DNA of 64,000 nt from Deinococcus sp. AB2017081 (GCF_034440735.1 NZ_CP140098.1:1915501-1979500), one strand, 5' to 3'. Counted from the stretch's first letter, positions 1 through 9,776 are shown. Numbers and translations are program-made. Notes: a model not told the origin generated them from the sequence alone.

Positions 1-62
1 AATCGTAAGGATGGCGGTTCAGGGACGTGTCCAACAGGACCAATGCAGGTGTAGGCAGGTGC

Positions 63-74
63 TACCGTGATCCC
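63..74 (+). promoter_or_regulatory. leaderless -10 element of mqnC
   Basis: TACCGT at 63-68 ends six bases before the ATG at 75 and there is no Shine-Dalgarno site. This is the TANNNT arrangement known for leaderless Deinococcus mRNAs, and it decides the mqnC start. Confidence 0.6.
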
Positions 75-1256
75 ATGAGCGTCCCCGCCCCTGCCCTGAA
101 TGCCGGCCCGCTCGACCGGGCCGCGACCGGTGCGCGGCTGAGCCCCGGTGAGATCGAGGCCCTGTACACCCTGCCCCTCCCGGACGTCGCGTCGGTCGCC
201 ACCGCCCTGCGGGCGGAGCGCCGCGACCCGGACGTCGTGACCTTCCTGATCGACCGCAACATCAACTACACCAACGTCTGCAACGTCGGCTGCAACTTCT
301 GTGCGTTCTACCGCACGAAGCGCCAGAAGGACATTTACACGCTGGACTACGAGCAGATCAGTGCCAAGATCCGTGAACTCGAGGCCGTGAACGGCACGCG
401 CATCCTGCTGCAGGGCGGCGTGAACCCGGAGCTGGGCCTGGAGTACTACACGGGTCTGCTGCGGCACGTCAAGGCGAACCACCCCACCATCCGGATCGAC
501 GCCTTTTCCCCGGAAGAGGTGCTGTTCATGGAGAAGACCTTCGGACTGACCCTGGACGCCCTGCTCGATACCCTGATCGAGGCCGGTCTGGACGGACTGC
601 CCGGCGCGGGGGGCGAGATCCTGGAAGACGACGTCCGGGCCAAGGCGGCTCCAGCCCGCATCCGCAGCGACGACTGGTTCCGGATCATCGACGCCGCTCA
701 GCGCAAGGGGCTGTACACGATCGCCACGATGGTCATCGGCTTCGGGGAGACGTATGCCCAGCGGGCCGCGCATCTCGTCAAGATCCGCGACCAGCAGGAT
801 CGGGCGAACCGCGAGTACGGCGGCAACGGCTTCTCCGGCTTCGCCATGTGGACGCTCCAGACCGAGCACACCCGTCTGCACGGCAAGGCGCCTGGCGCGA
901 CCGCGCACGAGTACCTGCAGCAGCTCGCCATCGCCCGGATCGCGCTCGACAACATCGCCAACATCCAGGCATCGTGGCCGGCGCAGGGATTCAAGGTCGC
1001 GCAGGCCGCGCTGTACTACGGCGCGAACGACCTGGGAAGCACCATGCTGGAGGAAAACGTCGTCTCGGCGGCCGGGGGGCACGGGCGGCACCACGCCACC
1101 GTGCGCGAACTGATCCGCATCGCCGTGGACGCCGGGTTCCGGCCCGCCATCCGCAACAGCCGCTTCGAGATCATCGACTGGCCTGATGCCAGCGCGGCCC
1201 TTCGCCAGAGTGACTCGAACCCGGAGCGTGAGCGTGCCGTCGGTGCTTCCGGATAA
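75..1256 (+). CDS. mqnC: cyclic dehypoxanthinyl futalosine synthase (radical SAM)
   Basis: Radical-SAM enzyme of the futalosine route to menaquinone; it cyclises dehypoxanthine futalosine in the cytosol. The [4Fe-4S]-binding C-x3-C-x2-C lies at residues 69-76 (CNVGCNFC), preceded by the INYTNVC context and followed by LLQGGVNP, DAFSPEEV and LPGAGGEIL, all typical of MqnC rather than MqnE. Length 393 aa is normal. The frame is open further up to a GTG at 27, but the ATG at 75 sits behind a leaderless -10 and starts a natural N-terminus. The next gene overlaps its end by 23 bases. No other menaquinone gene is in the window. Confidence 0.93.
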   Translation: MSVPAPALNAGPLDRAATGARLSPGEIEALYTLPLPDVASVATALRAERRDPDVVTFLIDRNINYTNVCNVGCNFCAFYRTKRQKDIYTLDYEQISAKIRELEAVNGTRILLQGGVNPELGLEYYTGLLRHVKANHPTIRIDAFSPEEVLFMEKTFGLTLDALLDTLIEAGLDGLPGAGGEILEDDVRAKAAPARIRSDDWFRIIDAAQRKGLYTIATMVIGFGETYAQRAAHLVKIRDQQDRANREYGGNGFSGFAMWTLQTEHTRLHGKAPGATAHEYLQQLAIARIALDNIANIQASWPAQGFKVAQAALYYGANDLGSTMLEENVVSAAGGHGRHHATVRELIRIAVDAGFRPAIRNSRFEIIDWPDASAALRQSDSNPERERAVGASG

Positions 1257-1644
1257 GGGCCTGGACAGCGGCGCGTCGCGGACGACCATGCTGGCCCTGG
1301 CGTACATCCTGTGCGAACGCCGCCCCCGTGATCCTGCGGGCGAGTGGGAGGCCGAGGCCCGCTTCCTGCTGCCCACGCCCACGGCCTTTGCCGAGGGACT
1401 GGAGGCCGCCGGCCTGGCGGACCGGGGCCATCCCACGGATCTTGGCGTGCAGGTCAGTACCGACATCCTGTTCGAGGACGGCGATATCACCGGGCAGACC
1501 ATCGTGCACCCGCCCGAGATCCCGGCGCTGCTGCCCCACGTGGACGACGCCACGCAGCTGCGCCTGCAGGCGTGGCACGCCTTCGCCGTGGCCCTGGAGG
1601 CCAGCGGTCAGGACGCCCGACTGGTGATCTGGTTCATCCGCTGA
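1234..1644 (+). CDS. hypothetical protein, 136 aa
   Basis: No family recognised. The protein is slightly acidic and single-domain looking, with an internal MLALAYILCERRPRD stretch and an ending AARLVIWFIR-like (DARLVIWFIR); no signal peptide or clear membrane helix. The start is uncertain: in-frame GTG codons lie at 1228, 1234 and 1243, and I prefer 1234 because a GGAG at 1223-1226 lies seven bases upstream. It overlaps the mqnC stop by 23 bases, so it is probably translated from the mqnC message. Whether it helps menaquinone synthesis is unknown. Confidence 0.6.
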   Translation: MPSVLPDKGLDSGASRTTMLALAYILCERRPRDPAGEWEAEARFLLPTPTAFAEGLEAAGLADRGHPTDLGVQVSTDILFEDGDITGQTIVHPPEIPALLPHVDDATQLRLQAWHAFAVALEASGQDARLVIWFIR

Positions 1645-1708
1645 GCCAGGCCGCGCGGCTCCTACCGCGACCCCTATCCAGCGCCACAGTCTGCCGCGCG
1701 GGGCCGCC

Positions 1709-1720
1709 TATGCTGGGCGG
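1709..1720 (+). promoter_or_regulatory. leaderless -10 element of cysK
   Basis: TATGCT at 1709-1714, six bases before the ATG at 1721. No SD is present. Confidence 0.55.
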
Positions 1721-2683
<963 letters not shown>

Positions 2684-2713
2684 TCGGTGCGTCGGCTCCG
2701 GTGTGACAAAGAT

Positions 2714-2725
2714 TACACTCGGAGC
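2714..2725 (+). promoter_or_regulatory. leaderless -10 element of aquaporin gene
   Basis: TACACT at 2714-2719, six bases before the ATG at 2726. The GGAG at 2721-2724 is too close to the start to work as an SD. Confidence 0.55.
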
Positions 2726-3397
2726 ATGGAACCCAGAACCTTACTGGCCGAGGCCATCGGCACCTTTGCCCTGCTGTTCGCCGGCATGCTCGCCATCACG
2801 AACGACGCCTCGCTGCTGGGGATCGCCTTCGCGCACGGGCTGGCCATCGCGGTCATGGCCATGGCGCTGGGCACCGTCAGTGGCGGCCAGTTCAACCCGG
2901 CCGTGAGCATCGGCCTGAGCCTGACCGGGCATCAGGACTGGCGCACGACCGCCGCGTACATCCCCGCGCAGCTGGTCGGCGCGGTGCTGGGGGCGGCGGC
3001 GGCACTGGTGGTTGCCGGACAGGGTGCGCTGAGTACGGTCGGCTACGCCAATCCGGCGCTGGCCAGTGGCGTCGGGGCCGGAGCCGGGCTGCTGGCCGAG
3101 ATCATCGCCACCGCGTTTCTGGTGCTGGTCGTGGTCAAGGTGGCGATCTACCAGCGCAGCGTCCTGGGCGGCCTCGTCGTGGGCCTGACCGTGGTGGTCG
3201 GTGTGCTCGCCGTCGGCCCCGAGACGGGCGCTGCGCTGAACCCCGCCCGCGCCCTGGGATCCGCTGTGGTCTCCGGACAGTGGGCGAACCACTGGATCTA
3301 TTGGGTCGGGCCGGTGCTGGGCGCGGGGCTGGGGGCCTTCATCGCCACGTACACCGAGAACGTGCGGCCCCGCCCGGCACCCAGACTGCCGAATTGA
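2726..3397 (+). CDS. aquaporin / MIP-family channel
   Basis: Six-helix membrane channel for water or small neutral solutes. Both pore half-helices carry the NPA signature: N57-P-A in QFNPAVS and N172-P-A-R in ALNPARALG. The R175 after the second NPA is the selectivity-filter arginine. The 223-aa length and short loops fit the water-selective AqpZ side better than glycerol facilitators, which are longer and usually have D after the second NPA; this is inference. The frame is open 39 bases further upstream, but the leaderless -10 marks ATG 2726. A bidirectional hairpin follows at 3416-3445. Confidence 0.9.
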   Translation: MEPRTLLAEAIGTFALLFAGMLAITNDASLLGIAFAHGLAIAVMAMALGTVSGGQFNPAVSIGLSLTGHQDWRTTAAYIPAQLVGAVLGAAAALVVAGQGALSTVGYANPALASGVGAGAGLLAEIIATAFLVLVVVKVAIYQRSVLGGLVVGLTVVVGVLAVGPETGAALNPARALGSAVVSGQWANHWIYWVGPVLGAGLGAFIATYTENVRPRPAPRLPN

Positions 3398-3415
3398 ACC
3401 GGCAACAGAGACGAC

Positions 3416-3445
3416 AGGAGGCGGCCCAGTCCGGGCCGCCTCCTT
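3416..3445. terminator. bidirectional terminator hairpin
   Basis: A 12-bp perfect stem (AGGAGGCGGCCC with its complement) with a five-base loop lies between the convergent aquaporin and DUF937 genes. The flanking T/A tracts are short. Confidence 0.7.
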
Positions 3446-3458
3446 CGTCCTGCCGCGC

Positions 3459-4211
3459 TCAGCCGCGCCGTGCGCCGCCGAACATGCCGATCAGGTCGTC
3501 GAGCGCGTTGCCGTTCCCGTTGCTGTCCAGCGCCGAGTTCAGCGTGCCCATCAGGCCGCCCAGGTCGCCGCCGGCGCTGCCACCCTGCGATGGGAAACCG
3601 GGGATGACCTGTCCGCCGCCCAGGACGCTGCCCTGGGGCTGCTGGTACGGCGCCTGCTGGTACTGGGCCTGGGGCTGCTGCCCGCCGCCGAGCAGGCCGC
3701 CCAGCACCGATCCCAGGCCTCCGGCCGCCGCGCCGCCGCCGAGGACGCTGCCCAGGATGCTCCCCAGGTCGCCCATGCCGCCGCCCATGCTGCCGGCCGC
3801 CCCCCCCTGGCCCTGCTTCTGACGGCTCAGGTACGCCATGACCAGCGGGGCCAGCATGCTCAGCACCTGAATGGCGAGCTGCGGGCTGATCCCGGCACGC
3901 TGGCTCACGGCGTTCGCGGCGGCGGACTGCTGGCCGCCGAACACGTGCCCCAGGATCTTCTGGCCGTCCTGCATGTCCGGAGCCTGTCCCTGCCCGAAGG
4001 CGTCGATGGCGCTCCCGTCATGCTGGTTCACGGCGTTCGCCAGGGCGTCCAGGCCGCCGGGCTGCGTGGCGTTGCGGGTCATGGCCCCCAGCAGCAGCGG
4101 CAGGGCCGCCTCCAGCGCCGATGCCGTCTGGGTCGGGGTCGTGCCGAGCTGCTGTCCCACGGTCTGCTGCGTCTGTCCCATTCCGCCGAGCATGTTGAAG
4201 ATGTCCATCAT
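3459..4211 (-). CDS. DUF937 family protein
   Basis: Cytosolic protein of unknown function. The N-terminal half (about residues 1-150) is a helical DUF937-like region containing GTTPTQTASALEAALPLLLGAM and a second copy-like ISPQLAIQVLSMLAPLVMAYL. The C-terminal 100 residues are Gly/Gln-rich with repeated GSVLGG motifs and QYQQAPYQQ. The start at 4211 is chosen because AGGAGG lies eight bases upstream; a second ATG follows immediately. No partner genes are nearby. The low-complexity tail suggests a flexible or assembly role, which is only a guess. Confidence 0.8.
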   Translation of the reverse strand: MMDIFNMLGGMGQTQQTVGQQLGTTPTQTASALEAALPLLLGAMTRNATQPGGLDALANAVNQHDGSAIDAFGQGQAPDMQDGQKILGHVFGGQQSAAANAVSQRAGISPQLAIQVLSMLAPLVMAYLSRQKQGQGGAAGSMGGGMGDLGSILGSVLGGGAAAGGLGSVLGGLLGGGQQPQAQYQQAPYQQPQGSVLGGGQVIPGFPSQGGSAGGDLGGLMGTLNSALDSNGNGNALDDLIGMFGGARRG

Positions 4212-4325
4212 GGCTGCTGCCTCCTGTGGTGATGTGCCGCCCAGCGTACCCTGTTCCGGGGGTACCTCCAGCCGGAACACGCCCGGCCGGGGGTGAGCCC
4301 CCGGGCCGAGGATCCGGCGGTGCGC

Positions 4326-4336
4326 TACCCTGACGC
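4326..4336 (+). promoter_or_regulatory. leaderless -10 element of first MPG gene
   Basis: TACCCT at 4326-4331, five bases before the ATG at 4337. Confidence 0.55.
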
Positions 4337-4966
4337 ATGCCGGACACGCGTTCCCTGCGGCCTGCGCACTTTGCCGGTGATCCGGTGCACACCGCGCGCG
4401 GCCTGCTGGGGAGCACCCTCGTCCGGGTCACGACCTCCGGTGCCCGGCTGACCGGGCGGATCGTGGAGGTCGAGGCCTACGACTGCCCGCGCGACCCCGC
4501 CTGCACCGCCGGGCGCTTCCACGCGGCCCGCAGCGCAGACATGGCCGTGCCCCCTGGCCGGTGGCTGTTCTGGATGGCCCACGGCCACCCGCTGCTCCAG
4601 GTGTCGTGCCGCCCGGCGGGTGTGGCCGCCAGTGTGCTGCTCCGCGCCATCGAGCCGCTGGAGGGCGTGGGCCACATGCTCACGCACCGTCCGGTCACGC
4701 GAGAACGCGACCTGACCAACGGCCCGGCCAAACTGGTCTCCGCCCTGGGCCTCGATCCGGCCGCCGTGACCGGCACGTCCGTGGACAGCCCCGCGCTGCA
4801 CGTGCTGCCGCCTCCGGAGCCGCTTCCGGACGGGCTGGTGGCGGTGACCGCGCGGATCGGGATCAGGGAGGGCCGGCACCTGCCGTGGCGGTTCACGCTG
4901 CGCGGCAGTCCGTGGATCTCACCCGCCCAGCCCAGCCTGGATCTGCTGGAGCTGGCGGAAGAGTAG
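4337..4966 (+). CDS. AAG/MPG-family 3-methyladenine DNA glycosylase, paralog 1
   Basis: Base-excision repair enzyme of the alkyladenine glycosylase family, which flips out and cleaves alkylated or deaminated purines. The catalytic region reads IVEVEAYDCPRDPAC, with the general-base Glu of the family's ETEAY motif kept. NGPAKLVSALGL and the final PWRFTLRGSPWIS are family landmarks. At 209 aa it is a usual bacterial size. Compared with the paralog at 6599, the segment after PPGR reads WLFWMAHGHP, so the position I align with the DNA-intercalating Tyr (Tyr162 in human AAG) is His. Substrate range may therefore differ. Confidence 0.88.
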   Translation: MPDTRSLRPAHFAGDPVHTARGLLGSTLVRVTTSGARLTGRIVEVEAYDCPRDPACTAGRFHAARSADMAVPPGRWLFWMAHGHPLLQVSCRPAGVAASVLLRAIEPLEGVGHMLTHRPVTRERDLTNGPAKLVSALGLDPAAVTGTSVDSPALHVLPPPEPLPDGLVAVTARIGIREGRHLPWRFTLRGSPWISPAQPSLDLLELAEE

Positions 4967-4967
4967 A

Positions 4968-4997
4968 ACGGTGCCGGCCCACGGGGGCCGGCACCGT
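4968..4997. terminator. bidirectional terminator hairpin
   Basis: A perfect 13-bp inverted repeat (ACGGTGCCGGCCC and complement, four-base loop) begins just after the glycosylase stop and ends 13 bases before the end of the convergent lipoprotein gene. Confidence 0.75.
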
Positions 4998-5010
4998 CAG
5001 GAACCTTGGG

Positions 5011-5670
5011 TTACTTGAAGTTGCTCAGGGTGACGCTGGAGTCGCCCAGCGTGAAGGTCAGGTTGCAGCCGGCCAGACCGTCGTTGTCGGCACTGATCTT
5101 CGCGCTGACACTGACGTCGTTCTTGCCGCCGCTGGTCAGGATGCTCAGGGCTTTGGGGACGTTCACGTCGCCCTTCCCGACCGAGGCGCTGTTCGCCGCG
5201 AGCGAGTACGTGCCGGTGCCGACGCCCCCGCCGGTGCGGGTGGCGACCACGTTCACGTTGGGCGTGGCCGACAGGGTGGCCGCGCCGGCCTTGTCACCGG
5301 AGTTCCACACGGAGATGGCCAGCGTGTCCAGGGTCAGCGTGAACGACTCGGGCATGACGCACGCGCCGGCAACCATCACGGACTTCAGGCTAGCCTTGAT
5401 CTCGGCGGCGTAGGGACGGATGCCCAGGGGAATCTCGGACAGGTCGAGGTCGTCGAAGGAGCCGGCGGGCACGGTGGCGCTGGTGTCGTACTGCACGGAG
5501 GTGCCCACGCGCTGCACAACCAGCGGGCTGGTGCTGGTGAGGGTCGCGCCGTTCAGGTTCGCGGGATTGCTGAGCGTCTGGGGTGGGATCGCCGCGCCGA
5601 CGATGCTGCCGCATCCGGCCAGCAGGGGAAGGGTGAGGGCCAGCAGGGTCGCGGGAAGAACATGGTTCAT
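5011..5670 (-). CDS. putative lipoprotein, 219 aa
   Basis: Exported lipoprotein of unknown function. The N-terminus MNHVLPATLLALTLPLLAGC is a type II signal peptide with lipobox LLAGC, so Cys20 should be lipidated. The mature part is Ser/Thr/Val-rich and beta-strand-like. It contains two further cysteines (in VAGACVMP and LAGCNLTF), which may form a disulfide. No domain recognised. The gene is alone on its strand and divergent from the thioesterase. Confidence 0.82.
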   Translation of the reverse strand: MNHVLPATLLALTLPLLAGCGSIVGAAIPPQTLSNPANLNGATLTSTSPLVVQRVGTSVQYDTSATVPAGSFDDLDLSEIPLGIRPYAAEIKASLKSVMVAGACVMPESFTLTLDTLAISVWNSGDKAGAATLSATPNVNVVATRTGGGVGTGTYSLAANSASVGKGDVNVPKALSILTSGGKNDVSVSAKISADNDGLAGCNLTFTLGDSSVTLSNFK

Positions 5671-5980
5671 GGGTGCACCTCGGAGGGTCTGGACAGTGGC
5701 TCGCGTCGCCCCGATGACCGGGTGGGGCGGCGGTCGTCGCCGGCAGTGGAACGCGGCAGAGCGGTCGCGCCAGGGTCTGACCTGGATGTGCCGAGTGTCG
5801 CCGTCCTGGCCTCACCGGACGCTTACGAAACGCAGGTCGCGTGTGAACTTCGGCACATCGGTCATCCGTGGCATCCCATGATACTCAGCAGCGCGGCCCT
5901 GCCGTGCCGCGACGTGGAGTCGTCTGTGACCTGCACCCATGCGGCCGTCTCGCTGACTCCACTCCCTGGAGGAACCGCCC
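5671..5980. other. divergent intergenic region, no gene seen
   Basis: This 310-bp region separates two divergent genes. A possible minus-strand promoter for the lipoprotein is TTCACA (complement of 5842-5847), a 16-bp spacer and TAAGCG (complement of 5820-5825). On the plus strand GATACT at 5880-5885 is a -10 candidate for the thioesterase. Both are weak calls. No open reading frame here looks coding. Confidence 0.3.
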
Positions 5981-6394
5981 ATGACGAACCGCGCTGACAG
6001 CCTCTCGTCCGAACACACCCTGCTCGCCCACCTGGGCATCGAGATCGTGGAGGCGAGCGGCACCCGCGTGGTCGCCACCATGCCCGTCGACGCGCGCACG
6101 CACCAGCCCATGGGCCTGCTGCACGGCGGGGCCAGCGTCGCCCTGGCCGAGTCGGTCGCCAGCATCGGCGCGTACCTGTCCGTGGCCGACCAGGGCCTGA
6201 CCGCCGTGGGCCTGGAGATCAACGCCAACCACCTACGCGGCGTGCGCGCCGGCACCGTGACCGCCACCGCCACGCCCATCCACCAGGGTCGCACCACGCA
6301 GGTGTGGCAGATCGATATCGCCGATGAACAGGGCCGCGCCGTGTGCACGTCGCGCTGCACGCTGGCGATCATCCCCATGCCCGCCGGGTCGTAA
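5981..6394 (+). CDS. PaaI/YdiI-like hotdog thioesterase
   Basis: Acyl-CoA thioesterase of the hotdog fold, 137 aa. The core GLLHGGASVALAESVAS carries the His-Gly-Gly and the catalytic Glu of the YdiI/PaaI type; LEINANHLRGVRAG is the second conserved strand. The start has a good SD (TGGAGGA at 5967-5973, seven bases before ATG). YdiI acts on 1,4-dihydroxy-2-naphthoyl-CoA in the classical menaquinone route. This genome has mqnC of the futalosine route, so a general CoA-ester housekeeping role is more likely. Confidence 0.88.
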   Translation: MTNRADSLSSEHTLLAHLGIEIVEASGTRVVATMPVDARTHQPMGLLHGGASVALAESVASIGAYLSVADQGLTAVGLEINANHLRGVRAGTVTATATPIHQGRTTQVWQIDIADEQGRAVCTSRCTLAIIPMPAGS

Positions 6395-6585
6395 CAGCGG
6401 TGTTCAGTTCCGCCCAGGGGGCTGAGGAGATGCCCCAGGGCTCCGCTTCCAACCGCTGTCCTGTCACGGACTCGCTCTGCTCTGTAGCTCTGCGACTTCA
6501 CTCGTTTCAGGGGCATGGACGGGTGCCCTCGATGGCTCTGACCTCTGCTGTAAGGCTTCACGCGGTCACGTGCCGGGGCCGCCCA

Positions 6586-6598
6586 TAGCGTAGGCCGC
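6586..6598 (+). promoter_or_regulatory. leaderless -10 element of second MPG gene
   Basis: TAGCGT at 6586-6591, seven bases before the ATG at 6599. The 204-bp gap upstream holds no other recognisable feature. Confidence 0.5.
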
Positions 6599-7219
6599 AT
6601 GCACCTTGGCCACGACCGCGCCCTGCCGCCCGCGTCCTTCGCCGGCGACCCGGTGCGGGTGGCCCGCGACCTGCTGGGGGCCGTGCTCGTGCGCGTGCTC
6701 GCGGATGGCGACGTGCTCGCCGCGCGCATCGTCGAGACCGAGGGCTACGACTGCCCGCGCGACCCGAGCTGCCATGTCATCGCCCGCCTGCCCGGCGCGG
6801 CCGCCATGATGGCCGGCCCGCCGGGCCGCGTGTACTACCACGTCGCGTACGACCAGCCGCTCCTGAACGTCATCTGCCGCCCCGAGGGGGTGCAGGCGTC
6901 CATCCTGATCCGCGCCGCCGAACCCTTGCAGGGCGAAGCCAGGATGCGCGAGCGCCGGAGCGTGAAACGCCGCGTGGAGCTCAGCAACGGCCCCGCCAAG
7001 CTCGTCACCGCCCTGCACCTGGGCCCCGAGTTCCGCGGCGCGCCCATTGACGGCCCCGCGTTCTACATCGTGCCCGGCGACCCCGTGCCGGACGACGGGG
7101 TGACCACCACCGCCCGCGTGGGCCTGAAGCGCGGGGCGGAGCTGCCGTGGCGGTTCCTGATCACCGGCAACCCGTGGGTGTCGGCGGGGAAGCCCTCGGT
7201 CACGCCGGCCGGGGAGTGA
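6599..7219 (+). CDS. AAG/MPG-family 3-methyladenine DNA glycosylase, paralog 2
   Basis: Second alkyladenine-type glycosylase, 206 aa, clearly homologous along its length to the protein at 4337. It shares ASFAGDPV, the YDCPRDP block, LLNVICRPEGV, SNGPAKLVTAL and LPWRFLITGNPWVS. The catalytic block reads IVETEGYDCPRDPSC. The pocket segment is VYYHVAYDQP, keeping a Tyr where paralog 1 has His, so this copy looks closer to canonical AAG. It ends ten bases from the convergent 382-aa gene with no terminator visible. Confidence 0.88.
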   Translation: MHLGHDRALPPASFAGDPVRVARDLLGAVLVRVLADGDVLAARIVETEGYDCPRDPSCHVIARLPGAAAMMAGPPGRVYYHVAYDQPLLNVICRPEGVQASILIRAAEPLQGEARMRERRSVKRRVELSNGPAKLVTALHLGPEFRGAPIDGPAFYIVPGDPVPDDGVTTTARVGLKRGAELPWRFLITGNPWVSAGKPSVTPAGE

Positions 7220-7229
7220 GGGTGGGCCG

Positions 7230-8378
7230 TCAATCTCCCGGCCGTCCGGCTGTGGAGTCGCCCGGCACCTCGTTCCGCGCCAGCTCGTCCATGCTGGCGA
7301 TCATCCTCTGACGGCCCCGGATGTCGTTCCAACCCCATTCCTCACCGCCCACGAACATGCCACCCAGGCGCAGGAAGACCAGCGTCTGCAGGGGCATGCC
7401 GCACTCGGAGGCGGCCTGCATCTTGTGATGACCGTCCAGCAGGTGATGCATGTCCAGATGGATTCCGCCCAGCGGCGGGGTCTGGACGGGGATGCCCATG
7501 CCGTTCTGCGTGTGGGTGGTCAGCAGGGTGACCGCCGTGGGCCTTCCCCCGGCCCGCAACACCTGCCGGTAGTGCTCCAGCCGCGCCGGATTCAGGCGTG
7601 AGGCCGCCTGCGTGGGAAGGATCACGGTTCGGTCGAGCCACCTGAAGACGACGCCGCCGCTGCCCGGCCAACTCGTCTCCCGGCTGGAACCGGCGTAGTA
7701 CGGTTCCGTCGAGTGCACGCCCGGTCTTAGTCCACATACGGTGACGAGTTCATGCGAGAGGTAATCGCCGGGGTCACCGGAGCTCACCGGTCGAGGCCGG
7801 AGGTATGTCAGGCTCACCAGATACCGGCCGGGCGGCAGCAGGGCACCCAGGTGCGTGATCACCTGAGGATCCATGCCGTCCAGACCGGCGTTCAGCGCGG
7901 CCTCGACCTCCTGGATGACCGGCAGCGGGGGCTGCATGCGGCCCGGCAGCACCCCGAACAGCGCCGGCATCGTGGATGACCAGCCATGGGCGTGCGTGAC
8001 GACCACACCATGCAGGGCCAGTTGCCCGTGGGGAAGCCACCGCACGGGTCTGGCCGCCTCGTCGCCCTCCACGGTCAGGTGCGCGAACGACACCCCGCCC
8101 ACATGCCCCTGCACCCATTCCGGCGGGATGAAGGTCACCTGATCCGCCCCGTCGGTGAGCAGCGGCGGCGTCGTGACGGTGCCGCCCGGTGCGGTCAGGA
8201 TGGGAGCCGCGTTCGTCCACCGACGGTGGGTCATCCACGCTTCACGCTCGACCAGGAATTCCGCCCGAGCCCGCTCGGCGTGGAGGGCCATGTGCTGCGC
8301 GTGCTGGGTCGCCTTGCGGTCGGCCTCCAGCGCCTGGTTGATCGACTCCAGCACCCGCTCCAGATACCGGCGGATCAT
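7230..8378 (-). CDS. hypothetical protein with C-terminal DGHHK motif, 382 aa
   Basis: Family not recognised. Residues 1-50 ([15 protein letters not shown] onward) are strongly helical and probably coiled-coil. The middle is rich in Val/His/Pro strands. Near the C-terminus [13 protein letters not shown] (Asp315 to Lys319) followed by PLQTLVFL resembles the DGHHR motif of ParB/sulfiredoxin-fold domains. Its ATG overlaps the meaB stop (ATGA), so it is translationally coupled to meaB at the end of the mutase operon. A role in methylmalonyl-CoA mutase function is possible but unsupported by family knowledge. Confidence 0.75.
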   Translation of the reverse strand: MIRRYLERVLESINQALEADRKATQHAQHMALHAERARAEFLVEREAWMTHRRWTNAAPILTAPGGTVTTPPLLTDGADQVTFIPPEWVQGHVGGVSFAHLTVEGDEAARPVRWLPHGQLALHGVVVTHAHGWSSTMPALFGVLPGRMQPPLPVIQEVEAALNAGLDGMDPQVITHLGALLPPGRYLVSLTYLRPRPVSSGDPGDYLSHELVTVCGLRPGVHSTEPYYAGSSRETSWPGSGGVVFRWLDRTVILPTQAASRLNPARLEHYRQVLRAGGRPTAVTLLTTHTQNGMGIPVQTPPLGGIHLDMHHLLDGHHKMQAASECGMPLQTLVFLRLGGMFVGGEEWGWNDIRGRQRMIASMDELARNEVPGDSTAGRPGD

Positions 8379-9349
8379 CGTCCACCTGCCCGGTCGTCCA
8401 GCAGCGCCGCCACTCCCTGCACGGCGGTGAGCCTCCCCGCCTCCACGTCGGCCCGGAGTGACTTGAGCCGAGCCGTGTCCAGTCCCGTCCGGAAGGCCCG
8501 CCACGCGGCCTCGCGCAGCAGGTCGTCGAACCAGCGCGCGGCCTGGGCGCGGCGTTTCGCGGGCACGTCGGTGTCGTGGGCGCAGCGCTGCACGGCGGCC
8601 CACACGTCGTCCAGCCCCTCGCCCGTCTGTGCGGAGGCGCGCAGGGCCACGGGCCGCCACGGGGCGTCGTGCGGGGTGAGCAGCGTCAGGGCCGTGCGGA
8701 GTTCCGTCTGGGCGCGGATCGCTGCGGCGGGCGCGGTGTCGGCCTTGTTCACCACGCACACGTCGGCGAGCTCCATGATCCCGCGCTTGATGCCCTGGAG
8801 TTCGTCGCCGGCGTTCGGGAGGGTCAGCAGCACGAACACGTCGGTCATGGCGGCCACCTGCGTCTCGGACTGGCCCACGCCCACGGTCTCCACGAGCAGC
8901 ACGTCGTACCCGGCCGCCTCGCACAGCAGCAGGGTCTCGCGGGTGCGCCGCGCCACGCCGCCCAGCGTGCCGCCGCTGGGGCTGGGCCGGATGAACGCCC
9001 GCTCGTGCACCGTCAGGCGCGGCATGCGCGTCTTGTCGCCCATGATCGACCCGCCCGTGCGCGCCGACGTGGGATCGACCGCCAGCACCGCCACCCGCCC
9101 CCCCGCGTCGGCCAGCCGCACGCCCAGCGCCTCGACGAACGTGCTCTTGCCCACCCCCGGCACGCCGGTCAGGCCCACCCGGACAGACTGCCCGGTGTGG
9201 GGCAGCACCTCGGCCAGCAGGGCCTGGGCCTCCAACTCGTGTTCGGGGCGGGTGGATTCCACCAGCGTGATCGCCCGCGCCAGCGCCCGCCGGTTTCCCG
9301 CGAGCAGGGGAGCCGTCAGCGGGTGCGGCACGGAACTGGCCTCCTGCAT
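8375..9349 (-). CDS. meaB: methylmalonyl-CoA mutase-associated GTPase MeaB
   Basis: G3E-family P-loop GTPase that gates cobalamin delivery to methylmalonyl-CoA mutase and protects it from inactivation. It shows Walker [10 protein letters not shown], the switch region [30 protein letters not shown] and the base-specificity NKAD. At 324 aa it is standard. The frame is open to 9409, but that would overlap the previous gene; the ATG at 9349 follows its stop by 13 bases without an obvious SD. The mutase gene lies three genes upstream on the same strand. Confidence 0.92.
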   Translation of the reverse strand: MQEASSVPHPLTAPLLAGNRRALARAITLVESTRPEHELEAQALLAEVLPHTGQSVRVGLTGVPGVGKSTFVEALGVRLADAGGRVAVLAVDPTSARTGGSIMGDKTRMPRLTVHERAFIRPSPSGGTLGGVARRTRETLLLCEAAGYDVLLVETVGVGQSETQVAAMTDVFVLLTLPNAGDELQGIKRGIMELADVCVVNKADTAPAAAIRAQTELRTALTLLTPHDAPWRPVALRASAQTGEGLDDVWAAVQRCAHDTDVPAKRRAQAARWFDDLLREAAWRAFRTGLDTARLKSLRADVEAGRLTAVQGVAALLDDRAGGR

Positions 9350-9362
9350 GGCCGGGACGGAC

Positions 9363-9728
9363 TCAGGCGTCGCCCCCGTCGGTGACGATGGCGCGCAGGC
9401 GGGCGGCAAGGGGGGCGGACGGGGCCGGCGTTGTGCGGCCCGGCGGCAGCGGCCGGATCAGCTCGGCCACGGGCGTCGTCATGTCCGGGGCGCGGTGGCC
9501 CTCCTCCTTCACGAGCTTCCCCTGCGCGTCGAAGGTGGCGGTCACGTCCAGCGCGGCCCCCGCGAGGCCCGACCACGTGACGTGCGCGCTGCGGAGGGTG
9601 CCGTCGGCGTCGTGGTGCTGCTCGACGACCTGCACGTTGTCCGGGTAGCGGTGGCCGTGGGTGTACACCGCGCGGCCGTCTGGCTCACGCTGCACCGTCT
9701 CGATCTGTCCGGGGGCGGGTTCGGTCAT
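9363..9728 (-). CDS. hypothetical protein, 121 aa, paralog of 9777-10199
   Basis: No family recognised, no signal peptide. Over about 95 residues it aligns with its upstream neighbour: PDN, DGTL/AGTL, WSGLAG/WTGFAG, LDV, FDAQG/FDARG, LVKE and RAP/RAR all match in order. The pattern suggests repeated short strand-turn units ([10 protein letters not shown]). The start has a good SD, AGGAGG seven bases before the ATG. It lies within the mutase-meaB operon, so this is the cytosolic member of a duplicated pair. Confidence 0.75.
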   Translation of the reverse strand: MTEPAPGQIETVQREPDGRAVYTHGHRYPDNVQVVEQHHDADGTLRSAHVTWSGLAGAALDVTATFDAQGKLVKEEGHRAPDMTTPVAELIRPLPPGRTTPAPSAPLAARLRAIVTDGGDA

Positions 9729-9776
9729 GGGTGGGCCTCCTGAGGGCAGTATCGCGCGATCCTCAACATGGGCCCC

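Noticed and set aside
5981..6394. DHNA-CoA thioesterase of the classical menaquinone pathway
   Set aside because: mqnC indicates the futalosine pathway; motif similarity to YdiI does not prove substrate.
6395..6598. Dispersed intergenic repeat shared with 18468-18566
   Set aside because: Both are non-coding and GC-rich with similar short words, but no alignable copy longer than about ten bases could be found by eye.
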